From assembly GCA_942492735.1 (NCBI GenBank), contig OW818648.1:310001-374000 (forward strand): a DNA stretch of 64,000 nucleotides, given 5' to 3'. The notes under the pieces were generated by a model that worked only from the letters and a program-made list of their open reading frames with translations, made no database searches and was not told the origin of the DNA. This document shows, one piece after another, positions 7,272-15,585 of this stretch (the stretch's first letter is position 1; each line of letters opens with the position of its first letter). A program made the position numbers and the translations under genes. Source of the stretch: Sporobacter sp942492735 (GTDB taxonomy: Bacteria; Bacillota; Clostridia; Oscillospirales; Oscillospiraceae).

Positions 7272-8924
7272 TCAATCGCTGCCGCTTTTGCCCGCGCTCT
7301 CTCCGCCGGGGTTAAAGAAAAGCCTGTTTGATTCCTTGAGCTCGAAAAAATGAAACGCCAGCGAGAGCTTCAGCCGCGCCCAATAGTCGTTTAAGTCAAT
7401 TCCCGTTATTTCTTCAATGCGTGAAACATGGTACAGAACACTGTTCCTGTGCATATCGAGAAGCTTACCAGCCGCCGTCGGACGCCTTTCGGAAACAAGA
7501 TATGCATATAACACCTGAACCAGCCTCGTATGGTTTTCTTTATCATATTCGAGCAATTTTCTTAAAGTCTTGTTGTAAAAGGTGTTATAAAACGCGTCGA
7601 ACGACCCTGATTGTGCAAAATGAAGTGAGAGGTAAAGGTAAACATTATCATAGTAAAAGATATTGCCGTTTCTCTCGACCGCGGTCGCTTCAAACACATC
7701 CCTGTCGAAGTTCCAGTAGTTTCCGAGCGTTCGCAACTGCACGCCAAGCGTCTGCGCGCGCGTAGCTTGCGTGTAGGCGTTCTTCAGCTCAGCCAGTGAA
7801 GAAAATGCTTCGCTAACACCGCACATGGCGCCGTATTTCTCAAGCAGGGAAGTCAGTTTTGACAAATTGGAAAAAGACTGCTTTTGTATTTTTTGCTGAT
7901 CGTAAATATTGAGTACGACCACCTCGTATTTATGCGCGATGATCTTTGCTTTCGGCAGATAAGCCATAAGCTCCTGCACAAAGCGGCCGACAAGGATGGT
8001 GGAGTTATCTTCAAACACGATGCGATAGGCGTTAAAGTGTCCCGAAAATGGTACATCCGCGGCTTTAGCGCGCTCAGCGATTATGAACGGGTTATCGAGA
8101 TCTCCGTTTAGCATTTCAGTCAGCAGGGAGCTGTAGATTTGCGACGGGTTGGCGCGCTGCAGCCTCAGAAAACAAATCTCTATATTATTCATGAAGATTC
8201 CAAACAAATCAATAGCCGCAAGTGACATCGGCGTCCGGCTGCATTCCATGACGACCTGTAAACGCAGTTCACCTCCATATCGGCACCATTTGGTCACGAT
8301 TTCAAACCGCGCTATGACGCCGGGCGGGCTGACGACCACACCCTGCGCCTGTTCGTAAACCTCAAAGCGCTTTCTGTCTCTGAATTTCTGCAATGTCTCG
8401 TCGGTATGGTATCCCTTTTCCATCATGGCGATGTTGACGGGGTCGTGACATATGATATTTTTTGTGTAAGCCAGCAGCGTATAGGCCGAGTCAAATATTG
8501 ATATGAAGTTATTGAGTACAGGTTCACAGAGATCGGCAAGCCGCTGATAATCACAGTTGTCGATGAGCGCGGCGCGCATTTTATCGACCCAGTCGCTAAT
8601 CTCCAAAAAACGTTTCTGAATAATATTATACAGCCATGCGATGTCTTTGTTTTCGTTGATGACGATGATGCCGGTAAGAGACCGGGCATCCTCCGCGTCA
8701 TCCGTAAACCTGTCGTGAATGCAGGCGTAATAATACCCCGGGGTTTCAGTGCTGCGTTTTATAGCCTCCGAAAGCAGGCATACGTACAGAATATTACGCT
8801 CCATTTCTTCCGGGTTTTCCGGCAGCAGGGAGAGCCACCTGAATATCGGTTTGGCCGCCGCGTCTAAATAATGTGAGCCGCGGTACTGCTGCAGCGCCTC
8901 CAGCACGATGTTTCTTGTAAACAT
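7272..8924 (-). CDS. PucR/CdaR-family transcriptional regulator
   Basis: A 550-residue regulator whose C-terminus carries the PucR-type helix-turn-helix (about residues 480-530: RPTAAGKLLDMHRNSVLYHV, then RIEEITGIDLND). The long N-terminal half has no recognisable ligand domain; the middle (about 290-410) fits the GGDEF-like PucR linker. Such proteins usually activate neighbouring catabolic or transport genes in response to a metabolite. It is encoded alone, upstream of and in the same direction as the sugar ABC/methyltransferase operon, with TTACGTAA sites before both. The SD (AAGGGTGG, 10 bases from ATG) is weak, so the start is less certain than the family. Confidence 0.85.
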   Translation of the reverse strand: MFTRNIVLEALQQYRGSHYLDAAAKPIFRWLSLLPENPEEMERNILYVCLLSEAIKRSTETPGYYYACIHDRFTDDAEDARSLTGIIVINENKDIAWLYNIIQKRFLEISDWVDKMRAALIDNCDYQRLADLCEPVLNNFISIFDSAYTLLAYTKNIICHDPVNIAMMEKGYHTDETLQKFRDRKRFEVYEQAQGVVVSPPGVIARFEIVTKWCRYGGELRLQVVMECSRTPMSLAAIDLFGIFMNNIEICFLRLQRANPSQIYSSLLTEMLNGDLDNPFIIAERAKAADVPFSGHFNAYRIVFEDNSTILVGRFVQELMAYLPKAKIIAHKYEVVVLNIYDQQKIQKQSFSNLSKLTSLLEKYGAMCGVSEAFSSLAELKNAYTQATRAQTLGVQLRTLGNYWNFDRDVFEATAVERNGNIFYYDNVYLYLSLHFAQSGSFDAFYNTFYNKTLRKLLEYDKENHTRLVQVLYAYLVSERRPTAAGKLLDMHRNSVLYHVSRIEEITGIDLNDYWARLKLSLAFHFFELKESNRLFFNPGGESAGKSGSD

Positions 8925-8943
8925 TATGTCACAACCACCCTTG

Positions 8944-8970
8944 TTACGTAATGATTATGCGATTATGTAA
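8944..8970. promoter_or_regulatory. Paired TTACGTAA/TTATGTAA sites before the PucR-type gene
   Basis: TTACGTAA at 8944-8951 and TTATGTAA at 8963-8970, 19 bp apart (about two helical turns on the same DNA face), 20-46 bp upstream of the start codon. The octamer recurs before the sugar ABC operon at 7050. Spacing and place fit autoregulation; this is inference. Confidence 0.4.
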
Positions 8971-9086
8971 AATGCGCGCGTTTTCAGTACCGTCTGTGCA
9001 AAACGTAAAAACCAGCCTTCAGCTTCATATTACAGAAATGCAGTTGAAGAATCAACGAAATCAGAACAGTTTCTACGAAAATAAGA

Positions 9087-9176
9087 ATATTTTGTAATAA
9101 ATCACAAGTTTATTAAAAAATAGTTAATATAAGTCAATGCCATGCGCAATTGGTGTCGAGCGATATTTTGTAATAA
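9087..9176. repeat. 14-bp direct repeat upstream of the HEYGH gene
   Basis: ATATTTTGTAATAA occurs at 9087-9100 and 9163-9176. The second copy touches the -35 region of the promoter at 9179. It could be an operator pair, but such AT-rich matches also arise by chance. Confidence 0.35.
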
Positions 9177-9178
9177 TA

Positions 9179-9206
9179 TAGACATCAATGTAAACCAGGC
9201 TATAAT
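9179..9206 (+). promoter_or_regulatory. Promoter of the HEYGH membrane protein gene
   Basis: TAGACA at 9179-9184, 16 bp, TATAAT at 9201-9206, followed by AAGGTG and the start codon at 9242. The -10 is perfect and the -35 matches 4 of 6. Confidence 0.65.
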
Positions 9207-9241
9207 TAAGATAACCAATAAAAATATACTAAGGTGACATG

Positions 9242-9616
9242 ATGTTTTTTCTTGAATTCCCACAAAACCTGATAGGCTTTATAGCTTTCCTGGTGTTTTC
9301 CAAGCTTAAAAAATGTCCGTATGATAAGTATCAAGATGCTTACATTGTTCATGTCGCTGGTAGTTGGGGGGCAATTGCGTTAAGCAAATATATTTTTGTC
9401 GCTAATAAATGTCATACTGCCGACTTGGTGAAGCACGAATATGGACATAGAATACAATCACATTTGTTGAGCGTATTGTTTATACCTGTCATAGGATTCC
9501 CATCATTGATATGGGCTGGCTGTCTTAAACGTTATAGACAAAAACATCATAAGAGTTATTACTGGTTCTATACTGAAGCATGGGCTAATAAATTAGCAGG
9601 CATAAACCTTCAATAA
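9242..9616 (+). CDS. Small HEYGH-motif membrane protein (putative metalloprotease-like)
   Basis: About 124 residues with hydrophobic segments near 8-22, 45-52 and 75-92. KHEYGH (about residue 65) is an HExxH zinc-binding motif, and FYTEAWANKLAG near the end has a Glu that could be the third ligand, as in gluzincins. Only this motif supports peptidase-like activity; many HEYGH proteins have no known role. The second of two adjacent ATGs is used because AAGGTG is 5 bases from it and only 2 from the first. Codons are clearly more AT-rich than in the flanking genes, suggesting recent transfer. It stands alone with its own promoter and a downstream bidirectional terminator. Confidence 0.75.
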   Translation: MFFLEFPQNLIGFIAFLVFSKLKKCPYDKYQDAYIVHVAGSWGAIALSKYIFVANKCHTADLVKHEYGHRIQSHLLSVLFIPVIGFPSLIWAGCLKRYRQKHHKSYYWFYTEAWANKLAGINLQ

Positions 9617-9676
9617 TACAATATAAAGATGATAAGACAGTCCTGAAGTTTCACACACCGCTGCTCCTTCAACCAA

Positions 9677-9717
9677 CAAAAACACCTCAAAATCTGTTGA
9701 TTTTGAGGTGTTTTTTT
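9677..9717. terminator. Bidirectional rho-independent terminator
   Basis: Perfect 14-bp stem AACACCTCAAAATC / GATTTTGAGGTGTT with TGTT loop. A T run follows on the plus strand, and the matching A run at the left gives a T run on the minus strand. It separates the convergent HEYGH gene and the 5'-nucleotidase gene. Confidence 0.92.
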
Positions 9718-9801
9718 GGTTTTACTAACTTTTCACGGTAAATCTAGAGGTGCGGAAGCAATAACCCCTGCATGCTGATGTTCATTTGATGCGCGTTGGT
9801 T

Positions 9802-11982
9802 TTATGCGGCAATATGTGACGCGGCGGCGGCGCCCATAGCGCGGCTGGATGTGCCGTTGGGGTCAAAGCTTGCGCCCGGTACACCGTTCATAATGCCGGC
9901 TGCGGCGCAATAGGCGACGCCGAGCTTCGCCCATTCGGCAATAGAGGCTGCATCTGAATAGATGAGGCTCTGATCGGTCTGCGCGGGACCGCCTTTATAG
10001 ACGGCGTAATTATAAAGGATGACCGCCAGCTCCTGACGTGTCAGCTTCTCGTTCGGCGCGAAGGAGGTCATCGTCACGCCGTTCGTGATCTTATTCTGGG
10101 AAGCCCAGAGTACGGCGTTTGCGTACCATTCGCCGTTGCCGCAGTCGGTAAACACATCAGAAACCTTTCCGGTAACGGTGGGAGCTTTGGCCAGACGATA
10201 GAGCATGGAGACGAGCGATGCGCGTGTCATGGCGGTGTCCGGTCCGAAGGAAGAACCGCCTGTACCGCTCATTATACCCCTGTCATAACAGGTCTGGATG
10301 AAGTTTTCATACCACGCGCCGTCGACAACATCGGTAAAAAGGTACGTCACCGCGTATTTGACTATGATGCGGCTCTGTGAAGCGGCATAATCGGCGGGAA
10401 CAACGCCCTTCAGGCTCGAGGTGATATAATTGATGAGTAACTGATTGTCCAGCATGGTGGCGTCTTTGAGCAATTTGTTGTCCTTAAACATGCTAATGCC
10501 GTCGCCGCCGGATTTGAGCATGTAGTCATGCGAGGCGAGTGTATAGGTCTTGCTCAGCACAATGGGCTCATACTTGCCGGTGACGCTGTTTAAAACCACA
10601 ACATCTTTGACGCGGCGCGCGCCGTCCACGCTGACGAACATTTTGTTGTCGTCGACCTTGACGGTGGATGGGGTCGTCGTATCAATAGTCAGCTTCAGCC
10701 CGGAGACTTGCAGGAACCCGCCGTTTTCGGACGGGCAGACACGCGCGGCCATTTCAAGCGCGTCGATGATCTCCTGTCCGCTTGCTTCAACCACGCAAAG
10801 GGAATTGTTGAACGGAAAGACGTTGATGATATCACCGTATGTGATATCGCCGACGGCGATATCGGCACGGACGCCGCCGCCGTTGACCCAGCCGATGTCG
10901 GCCCCTCCAACGATTCTGTAGGCATCGGCAGCCAGATCGCCAAGGTTGGTTTCCCTGCTGCGTACCGCTCGGGTGCCGTCTGTGTTTTTGGTTGTGAGGG
11001 CGACGTCAGTTCTGGCGACCACGGTATCCAGCAGCACCTGGTTTTCGGCTTTTATGTCGTTAATAAAGGCGCTCGTCGCCGCGTCTTTCCCCATATAATC
11101 GGAGACGAGCGTGCTGGCAACAGTGCCGTCCGTCTTGATGACAAGCTTGCCTATGGATGCCAGCTTCGTACCGGCGGAGGTCAGTACGACCGTTTTGCCG
11201 GCCATATCGATGACGTTCTGCCCGGCAATGGCGCTGTGGGAGTGGCCGTCGATGAAAGCGGAAAGACCGGTGACGTTCCCTATGATGTCGGTGGAGCGCC
11301 ACGGCGCGCTCTGTTCATCGGTTCCGCAGTGACCGACAGCAACAACATAAGCTGCGCCGGCAGCCTTTGCCGTGTCAATTGCTTTCTGGACGGCACCGTA
11401 CAGGTCCTGTCCGTTGTTGCCGGAACAAAATCCGTAGATGTAGCTGCCACCGGCGTCCTGGAAGTATGTCGGGGTGGATTTCGAAATGGCCTCCGGCGTG
11501 TCGATGCCGACATAGGCAACCTTTACATCGCCGTAAGCGATCATTTTGTAGCTGTCGAACACAGGCTTCCCGGTCTTGAGATCCATGAAGTTGCAGCTGA
11601 CATAACCGCTATTCAAGGACTTGGCAAGGCTTAGGAAGTTGTCCATACCGTAGTCAAACTCATGATTGCCGGGAACAGCAACGTTGTAACCGACCGCATT
11701 CATGATATCGACCAGGTAAGAACCCTTGGACAGTGTCCCCAACACGCCGCCCTGGAGCGCATCGCCAACGTCCACCAGTGTCACATTATCGGTGGTTTTG
11801 AGCATGTCCGCCTTATAAGCGGCAAGACCATCATAACCGATATTGTCGTCTGCGGCGCAATGGACGTCATTGGTATAGAGAATTACGATGTCCTCACTCT
11901 CTGCTGCCATGACATTGAAGCCAAGCGTAAAGACGAGAACTGCGGCAAGAAGCACAGATACGATTTTATTTCTTTTTTTCAC
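9802..11982 (-). CDS. Secreted 5'-nucleotidase (UshA family) with S-layer-homology anchor
   Basis: A 726-residue exported enzyme that hydrolyses extracellular nucleotides (or related phosphoesters) to supply phosphate and nucleosides. Order: Sec signal peptide (1 to about 26, ending VMAAES); calcineurin-type metallophosphatase with LYTNDVH, GDALQGG, GNHEFDYG, VAVGHCG and DGHSH (about 35-250); 5'-nucleotidase C-terminal domain (about 330-510) with the GGGVRADI loop; then three SLH repeats (about 545-726: FTDVVDGAWYENFI, FTDCGNGEWYANAV, YSDAASIAEWA) that bind cell-wall polymer. The start is GTG with AAAGGAGG 6 bases upstream. It stands alone between a bidirectional terminator and a gene-free region. 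Confidence 0.93.
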   Translation of the reverse strand: MKKRNKIVSVLLAAVLVFTLGFNVMAAESEDIVILYTNDVHCAADDNIGYDGLAAYKADMLKTTDNVTLVDVGDALQGGVLGTLSKGSYLVDIMNAVGYNVAVPGNHEFDYGMDNFLSLAKSLNSGYVSCNFMDLKTGKPVFDSYKMIAYGDVKVAYVGIDTPEAISKSTPTYFQDAGGSYIYGFCSGNNGQDLYGAVQKAIDTAKAAGAAYVVAVGHCGTDEQSAPWRSTDIIGNVTGLSAFIDGHSHSAIAGQNVIDMAGKTVVLTSAGTKLASIGKLVIKTDGTVASTLVSDYMGKDAATSAFINDIKAENQVLLDTVVARTDVALTTKNTDGTRAVRSRETNLGDLAADAYRIVGGADIGWVNGGGVRADIAVGDITYGDIINVFPFNNSLCVVEASGQEIIDALEMAARVCPSENGGFLQVSGLKLTIDTTTPSTVKVDDNKMFVSVDGARRVKDVVVLNSVTGKYEPIVLSKTYTLASHDYMLKSGGDGISMFKDNKLLKDATMLDNQLLINYITSSLKGVVPADYAASQSRIIVKYAVTYLFTDVVDGAWYENFIQTCYDRGIMSGTGGSSFGPDTAMTRASLVSMLYRLAKAPTVTGKVSDVFTDCGNGEWYANAVLWASQNKITNGVTMTSFAPNEKLTRQELAVILYNYAVYKGGPAQTDQSLIYSDAASIAEWAKLGVAYCAAAGIMNGVPGASFDPNGTSSRAMGAAAASHIAA

Positions 11983-12118
11983 ACAAATCCTCCTTTAGTA
12001 ATGTTTTTGTCCGATTGGAAAATCATGACAATACCATTATACTACATTTCACTGCCGCTTCAGCTACAAACGATTACCCAAAAATTATGTCCGACTTCTA
12101 TTCAAATCGCCAAACGCG

Positions 12119-12146
12119 AGACAAGGGGACGGTTCATTCGTCTTGT
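12119..12146 (+). repeat. REP-like palindrome, copy 1
   Basis: A 28-bp unit whose ends ACAAG/CTTGT pair around GGGACGGTTC. It is identical over 28 bp to a second copy at 14154-14181, in the same orientation. The core ACAAGGGGACGGTTC resembles palindromes that in Clostridia accompany REP-associated (Y1) transposases; none is present here. A T run follows on the plus strand. Confidence 0.7.
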
Positions 12147-12259
12147 TTTTGCGCACTATTCGCTACGCTTGACTATTAAGACCTCTATAGCAACGAACCT
12201 TAGGTTCCATTGATATTTGAACAAATCCACGTCATCCCGAATTGCTTGCTTGTCGGGAG

Positions 12260-12290
12260 ACAAAACTGGCATACGTTTTTTGTATGCCAG
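12260..12290 (-). terminator. Terminator of the lipoprotein gene
   Basis: 9-bp stem CTGGCATAC/GTATGCCAG with a 7-nt loop. On the minus strand it is followed by TTTTGTC. It is 25 bp past the stop of the gene at 12315. Confidence 0.82.
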
Positions 12291-12314
12291 ATCTGTTGAT
12301 GATTGTATAAAAAG

Positions 12315-14024
12315 TTAACCCTTCGGGGTGTGTATTAACCGAATCTCCAGAATACCCTGCGCTTGCTCCAGAGACTCATCGGAATGCACGTCAATGGTCT
12401 TTTCCGATACCATTTCGTTTCCGTTATCGAGAGTCAAGGGGAATTCAAAACCCGAATCGCCCATATAATCCGAATAAACAGTTTCAAAACCAATAGAAAG
12501 CAGCGACATGTTGAGGAGAAAGCCATCGGTGTCAAAATAATCCTCTGACGGCGGATAAAAACAGTCCAAAGTGAGAATTGCAGTACCTTGACAGGGATAA
12601 AACTCCTTTATCACTGCCTGCACATTGAAATCCGAAGCTGTTGCATACCAATCGGGGCCAACATCATCGTTGAAGGAAACAAGACTGCCGGTACCGGCGC
12701 CTGAAACGATTACGCTCGAACCGCCCTGTGCATCGACATTAACTGGGAATCTGGCTTCAAGCATCCAATGCTTCGAATCCGAAAGATGCTGCGTATAATT
12801 AATTTCAAGATCAAAGTGAAGCGCATCAAGAATATTTTCCTGGGTGCTCACGTTTCCCAAAAGGGCTGACATACGGCTGGCTTCAAGTGCGCCTTCTATA
12901 TATTTGAAATTGTGTTTGTCGCGGATTGCTTCAAGGCAGTATTGAGCCGTCTTTTGGGCATAAGCGCCAAGTGTTTCGCCTGGCGGAGGCACCTGGACGC
13001 CAAAGTTTGCGGCCATATTATATATGGTGGCCACCGCCAACGATGTCGCAAGGAACTTGTCTGGGTCCTTTTTGCTTTCGGAAAAAATTCCGTCTGCTTT
13101 GCGTAGAAGTCGCTGATACACCTTATCGCCATATTTAAACGACTCCGCCGCGACGGTCTCACTTCCGAGCAGGAACATTTTTTTAGCATGATCCAGCATA
13201 ACCAGCAATGTCGAGTACTCCGGCTCTAAGGCTTGTTTGGCATAATCCCGTGCTTGCTCTCGTTTTACTTCGCTATAGCATTCCAGCTTTATTGTAGGCG
13301 GTGGAACGACCTCGATAGTCTGCTTGAGCATCTCCTTAACGTTTTCAAGAGCAGACTCATAATCCATCTGCGCATCTTTCAGAATATCCTTCATTTTCGG
13401 GTCATCGGTTGGTTGAAAATATGTGGTGCTGAAATGGGCAATAGAGGCAGAAACAATGCCGTCGCCTTGCTTACTGTCCATAAAGAGTAAATCCTTTCCT
13501 TCTCCGTTACCGGTCAGCATGATACTCGGCACATCATTGACCATCTTTACGCTAAGTGTTCCACACTTGTCAAAAGTTAGCCCATCCGGTTCAAGGATAA
13601 TACCGCCCGTCATGGTACAAGGATAACTCCCGCTTTGAATGCTATCCAGAGGCTTCATGGTTATCTGCGTCCCCGCGGGTACGGCATGAGCCGGAACCGT
13701 CAGTGTCCACTCGGCACCTGTTGCATCAAGGACTGTTATAGTCAGCTCCTTTCCAACCGGTACGACACGCGTCACAGCCTTTTTGATATCACTGGTAAAG
13801 GAAACGTCGCCCAGAGAGGACTTTTGTACCGGTGTGTCATTAGGGCTCGCTTGGTCGACAACGATGATCTCTGCCGATTCTTCTGGTGCTTGGCCGGCAG
13901 CGGTGTTTTCTGATAATTCCTCAGTCGGAGTCTGAATCCCTGATGTAGGTGAATCCGCACTCTGATGCACGCATGATGTCAAAAGGCACAAACTTAAAAG
14001 AACTAACAATTTTTTCATAATCAT
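12315..14024 (-). CDS. Uncharacterised lipoprotein
   Basis: About 569 residues. The signal peptide ends in lipobox LTSC (Cys about residue 18), followed by a Ser/Thr/Glu-rich linker to about residue 70. Residues about 85-190 resemble a beta-sandwich of the ZU5 type (ITVLDATGAEWTLTVPAHAVPAGTQITMKP split over strands). A helical middle (about 215-390) and a beta-rich C-terminal half follow. No catalytic motif is recognised. The start is the ATG at 14024, 6 bases after AGGAG and immediately before a signal peptide; in-frame codons further upstream lie in AT-rich leader sequence. Monocistronic, with its own terminator. A surface-exposed structural or binding role is only a guess. Confidence 0.75.
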   Translation of the reverse strand: MIMKKLLVLLSLCLLTSCVHQSADSPTSGIQTPTEELSENTAAGQAPEESAEIIVVDQASPNDTPVQKSSLGDVSFTSDIKKAVTRVVPVGKELTITVLDATGAEWTLTVPAHAVPAGTQITMKPLDSIQSGSYPCTMTGGIILEPDGLTFDKCGTLSVKMVNDVPSIMLTGNGEGKDLLFMDSKQGDGIVSASIAHFSTTYFQPTDDPKMKDILKDAQMDYESALENVKEMLKQTIEVVPPPTIKLECYSEVKREQARDYAKQALEPEYSTLLVMLDHAKKMFLLGSETVAAESFKYGDKVYQRLLRKADGIFSESKKDPDKFLATSLAVATIYNMAANFGVQVPPPGETLGAYAQKTAQYCLEAIRDKHNFKYIEGALEASRMSALLGNVSTQENILDALHFDLEINYTQHLSDSKHWMLEARFPVNVDAQGGSSVIVSGAGTGSLVSFNDDVGPDWYATASDFNVQAVIKEFYPCQGTAILTLDCFYPPSEDYFDTDGFLLNMSLLSIGFETVYSDYMGDSGFEFPLTLDNGNEMVSEKTIDVHSDESLEQAQGILEIRLIHTPKG

Positions 14025-14151
14025 TTTTTCTCTCCTGTTATTCTCATAAATGATCCGCTTTTTATTGACCTTAGATGTGATCATTGAAACCACAGGAAAA
14101 TAAGTATAATAATACCATAATAATTATTATTTTACATTATATTCTATAAAA

Positions 14152-14185
14152 TAAGACAAGGGGACGGTTCATTCGTCTTGTCTTA
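14152..14185. repeat. REP-like palindrome, copy 2, doubling as terminator
   Basis: Same 28-bp unit as at 12119, here with a longer 9-bp stem (TAAGACAAG/CTTGTCTTA). On the minus strand the stem is followed by TTTTATAG, and it lies 58 bp past the stop of the amidohydrolase, so it can act as that gene's terminator. Confidence 0.72.
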
Positions 14186-14242
14186 CCCGAGGAGCAGCCT
14201 AGAACAATACGCACTTCGCCTGAGGTATGAATGACTCACGCA

Positions 14243-15424
14243 CTATTCCCCTGGGACGTTCTTGATAACAACACCGTGATTCATCACGAATTCAACGTGA
14301 GACAATGCTTCAAATGTTTCGTTCAGGGCCTCCCTTATGGCAATGAGATTGGCTTTTTTCCCTGTTTCTATCGTTCCTTGTATAGCATCTACTTTACAGG
14401 CTTTTGCGGCATTGATTGTCGAAGCGGCGATGACCGCCGGAATGGATAACCCGGCTTTATGGAGCAGCTGCAGCTCATGAATAGGTATAGTTGCGACATG
14501 TGGCATGTCCTCCATACGCATCGTGTCAGTACCCATCACCACCATACCGCCCTTTTCATGAAAACGACGCGTGTTGTCAAGCGCTTCCCGCTCCTGCTGT
14601 GCGGTATCGACCTGCTCCATCAATTTTATCATGCGCATGAGCTCGGGGGTTACTTCGGTTTTTGGCAGCGGCGGCCTTGGCGCGTTTATTGACTGAAGCG
14701 TGCAGGTCACCGCAACCTGTTTAATTACCATCTCATCAAGCAGATCCTCGGGGATCGGATCCAACACCATATGGGCCATTTCCGGTATACCGCTTTCCAC
14801 CAGTTTCCTTAGAAAGCGGGATTGCAGTACGTGGGCGGTACACCAGACATGATGGTTCTTGGCAGTTAGCGCGATGGCGCTGAGTGTTTGGGGAGAATGC
14901 TGCGGCGTGTTTTCATCAAAGTGGTCAATGTCCGATGCGGTCTTGATGCCATCGCAGCCAATGGCGAGCTGACGTTCGATTGCTGCGACAGCCTCCTCCG
15001 GCGTATTTACACCGATACCATTTTCGTTGCCGCCCATCATGTGCATATAGCCATGAGCCGCGGCAATACAACGGCCTGCTGTGATAATCTCGGCACATTC
15101 CGGAAGCGCAACCGATTTGCGCCAGGCCATATAGTCCTCGGTTGGCTTTGCGTTACCGAGGCCCAAATCACGAACCGTCAGAACGCCGGATTGTGCCCAG
15201 CTTTTTAAAGCCGCATCATTAAATTCGGAGGGTCCGGACACCATATGAACGTGGGCGTCGAAAAAACCAGGCAGCAGGGTATATCCCGAGAGGTCGTAGG
15301 TTTCATCTCCCGAAAAGCCTTGCCCAACATCAATGATCATCCCGTTTTCGACAAACACATCGCCGCGCACGTTCCACATCCGGCCATCACAAAGTATGGC
15401 ATTCTTTAAAAGAATAGTACTCAT
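14243..15424 (-). CDS. Amidohydrolase (imidazolonepropionase/prolidase-like)
   Basis: A 393-residue metal-dependent hydrolase of the amidohydrolase superfamily. Metal-site motifs are in order: HVH in GFFDAHVHM (about 58-62), a Lys in GIKTASD (about 160) that may be the carbamylated bridge, His in CTAHVL (about 193), and Asp in VVMGTDTM (about 300). These enzymes hydrolyse cyclic amides, ureas or acylated amines; the substrate here is unknown. ATG with GAGG 9 bases upstream. It follows the two OYE-type genes in the same direction after 160 bp containing a hairpin, so it may be the tail of that operon. The REP-like hairpin at 14152 ends it. Confidence 0.85.
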   Translation of the reverse strand: MSTILLKNAILCDGRMWNVRGDVFVENGMIIDVGQGFSGDETYDLSGYTLLPGFFDAHVHMVSGPSEFNDAALKSWAQSGVLTVRDLGLGNAKPTEDYMAWRKSVALPECAEIITAGRCIAAAHGYMHMMGGNENGIGVNTPEEAVAAIERQLAIGCDGIKTASDIDHFDENTPQHSPQTLSAIALTAKNHHVWCTAHVLQSRFLRKLVESGIPEMAHMVLDPIPEDLLDEMVIKQVAVTCTLQSINAPRPPLPKTEVTPELMRMIKLMEQVDTAQQEREALDNTRRFHEKGGMVVMGTDTMRMEDMPHVATIPIHELQLLHKAGLSIPAVIAASTINAAKACKVDAIQGTIETGKKANLIAIREALNETFEALSHVEFVMNHGVVIKNVPGE

Positions 15425-15496
15425 TTCAAACGCCTCGTTTCATAATAAAATCGCGCATACGGATTTTAGCCGCGTCTTTGTTGCCATTCCCAGATA

Positions 15497-15531
15497 CACG
15501 AAGACACAGCCCAACCGACTGCGTCTTCGTG
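15497..15531 (-). other. Hairpin between OYE-type gene and amidohydrolase
   Basis: CACGAAGACACAG faces CTGCGTCTTCGTG (13 positions, one mismatch) with a 9-nt loop, 55 bp after the stop at 15586. No T run follows on the minus strand, so it is a partial attenuator or mRNA-stabilising hairpin rather than a clear terminator. Confidence 0.55.
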
Positions 15532-15585
15532 CTGGATGAAAAAAACGAAAAAAAGATAAATGTTCAAGCCATTGCGTCGACGAAC

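Larger units (their letters stand above)
8925..9241. other. Intergenic region with divergent regulatory sequences
   Basis: About 317 bp without a gene. The left end holds the TTACGTAA/TTATGTAA sites before the PucR gene. The rest is strongly AT-rich and holds a 14-bp direct repeat (ATATTTTGTAATAA at 9087 and 9163) and a promoter for the plus-strand gene at 9179-9206. No RNA gene or riboswitch was recognised. Confidence 0.6.
11983..12314. other. Intergenic region: 5'-nucleotidase promoter region, REP-like copy, terminator
   Basis: About 332 bp with no gene. From left: a -10 TATAAT (minus strand, 12041-12036) for the nucleotidase with no clear -35; the REP-like palindrome at 12119-12146; then a terminator for the lipoprotein gene at 12260-12290. 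The stretch 12147-12259 shows nothing I can name. Confidence 0.6.

Noticed and set aside
10550..11634. Long plus-strand open frames opposite the 5'-nucleotidase and other minus-strand genes
   Set aside because: They are antisense shadows of well supported genes, lack SD sequences and show no protein-family features.
11983..14242. CRISPR-like array suggested by the repeated ACAAGGGGACGGTTC units
   Set aside because: Only two copies, 2 kb apart, each palindromic and flanking a gene; no regular spacers and no cas genes.
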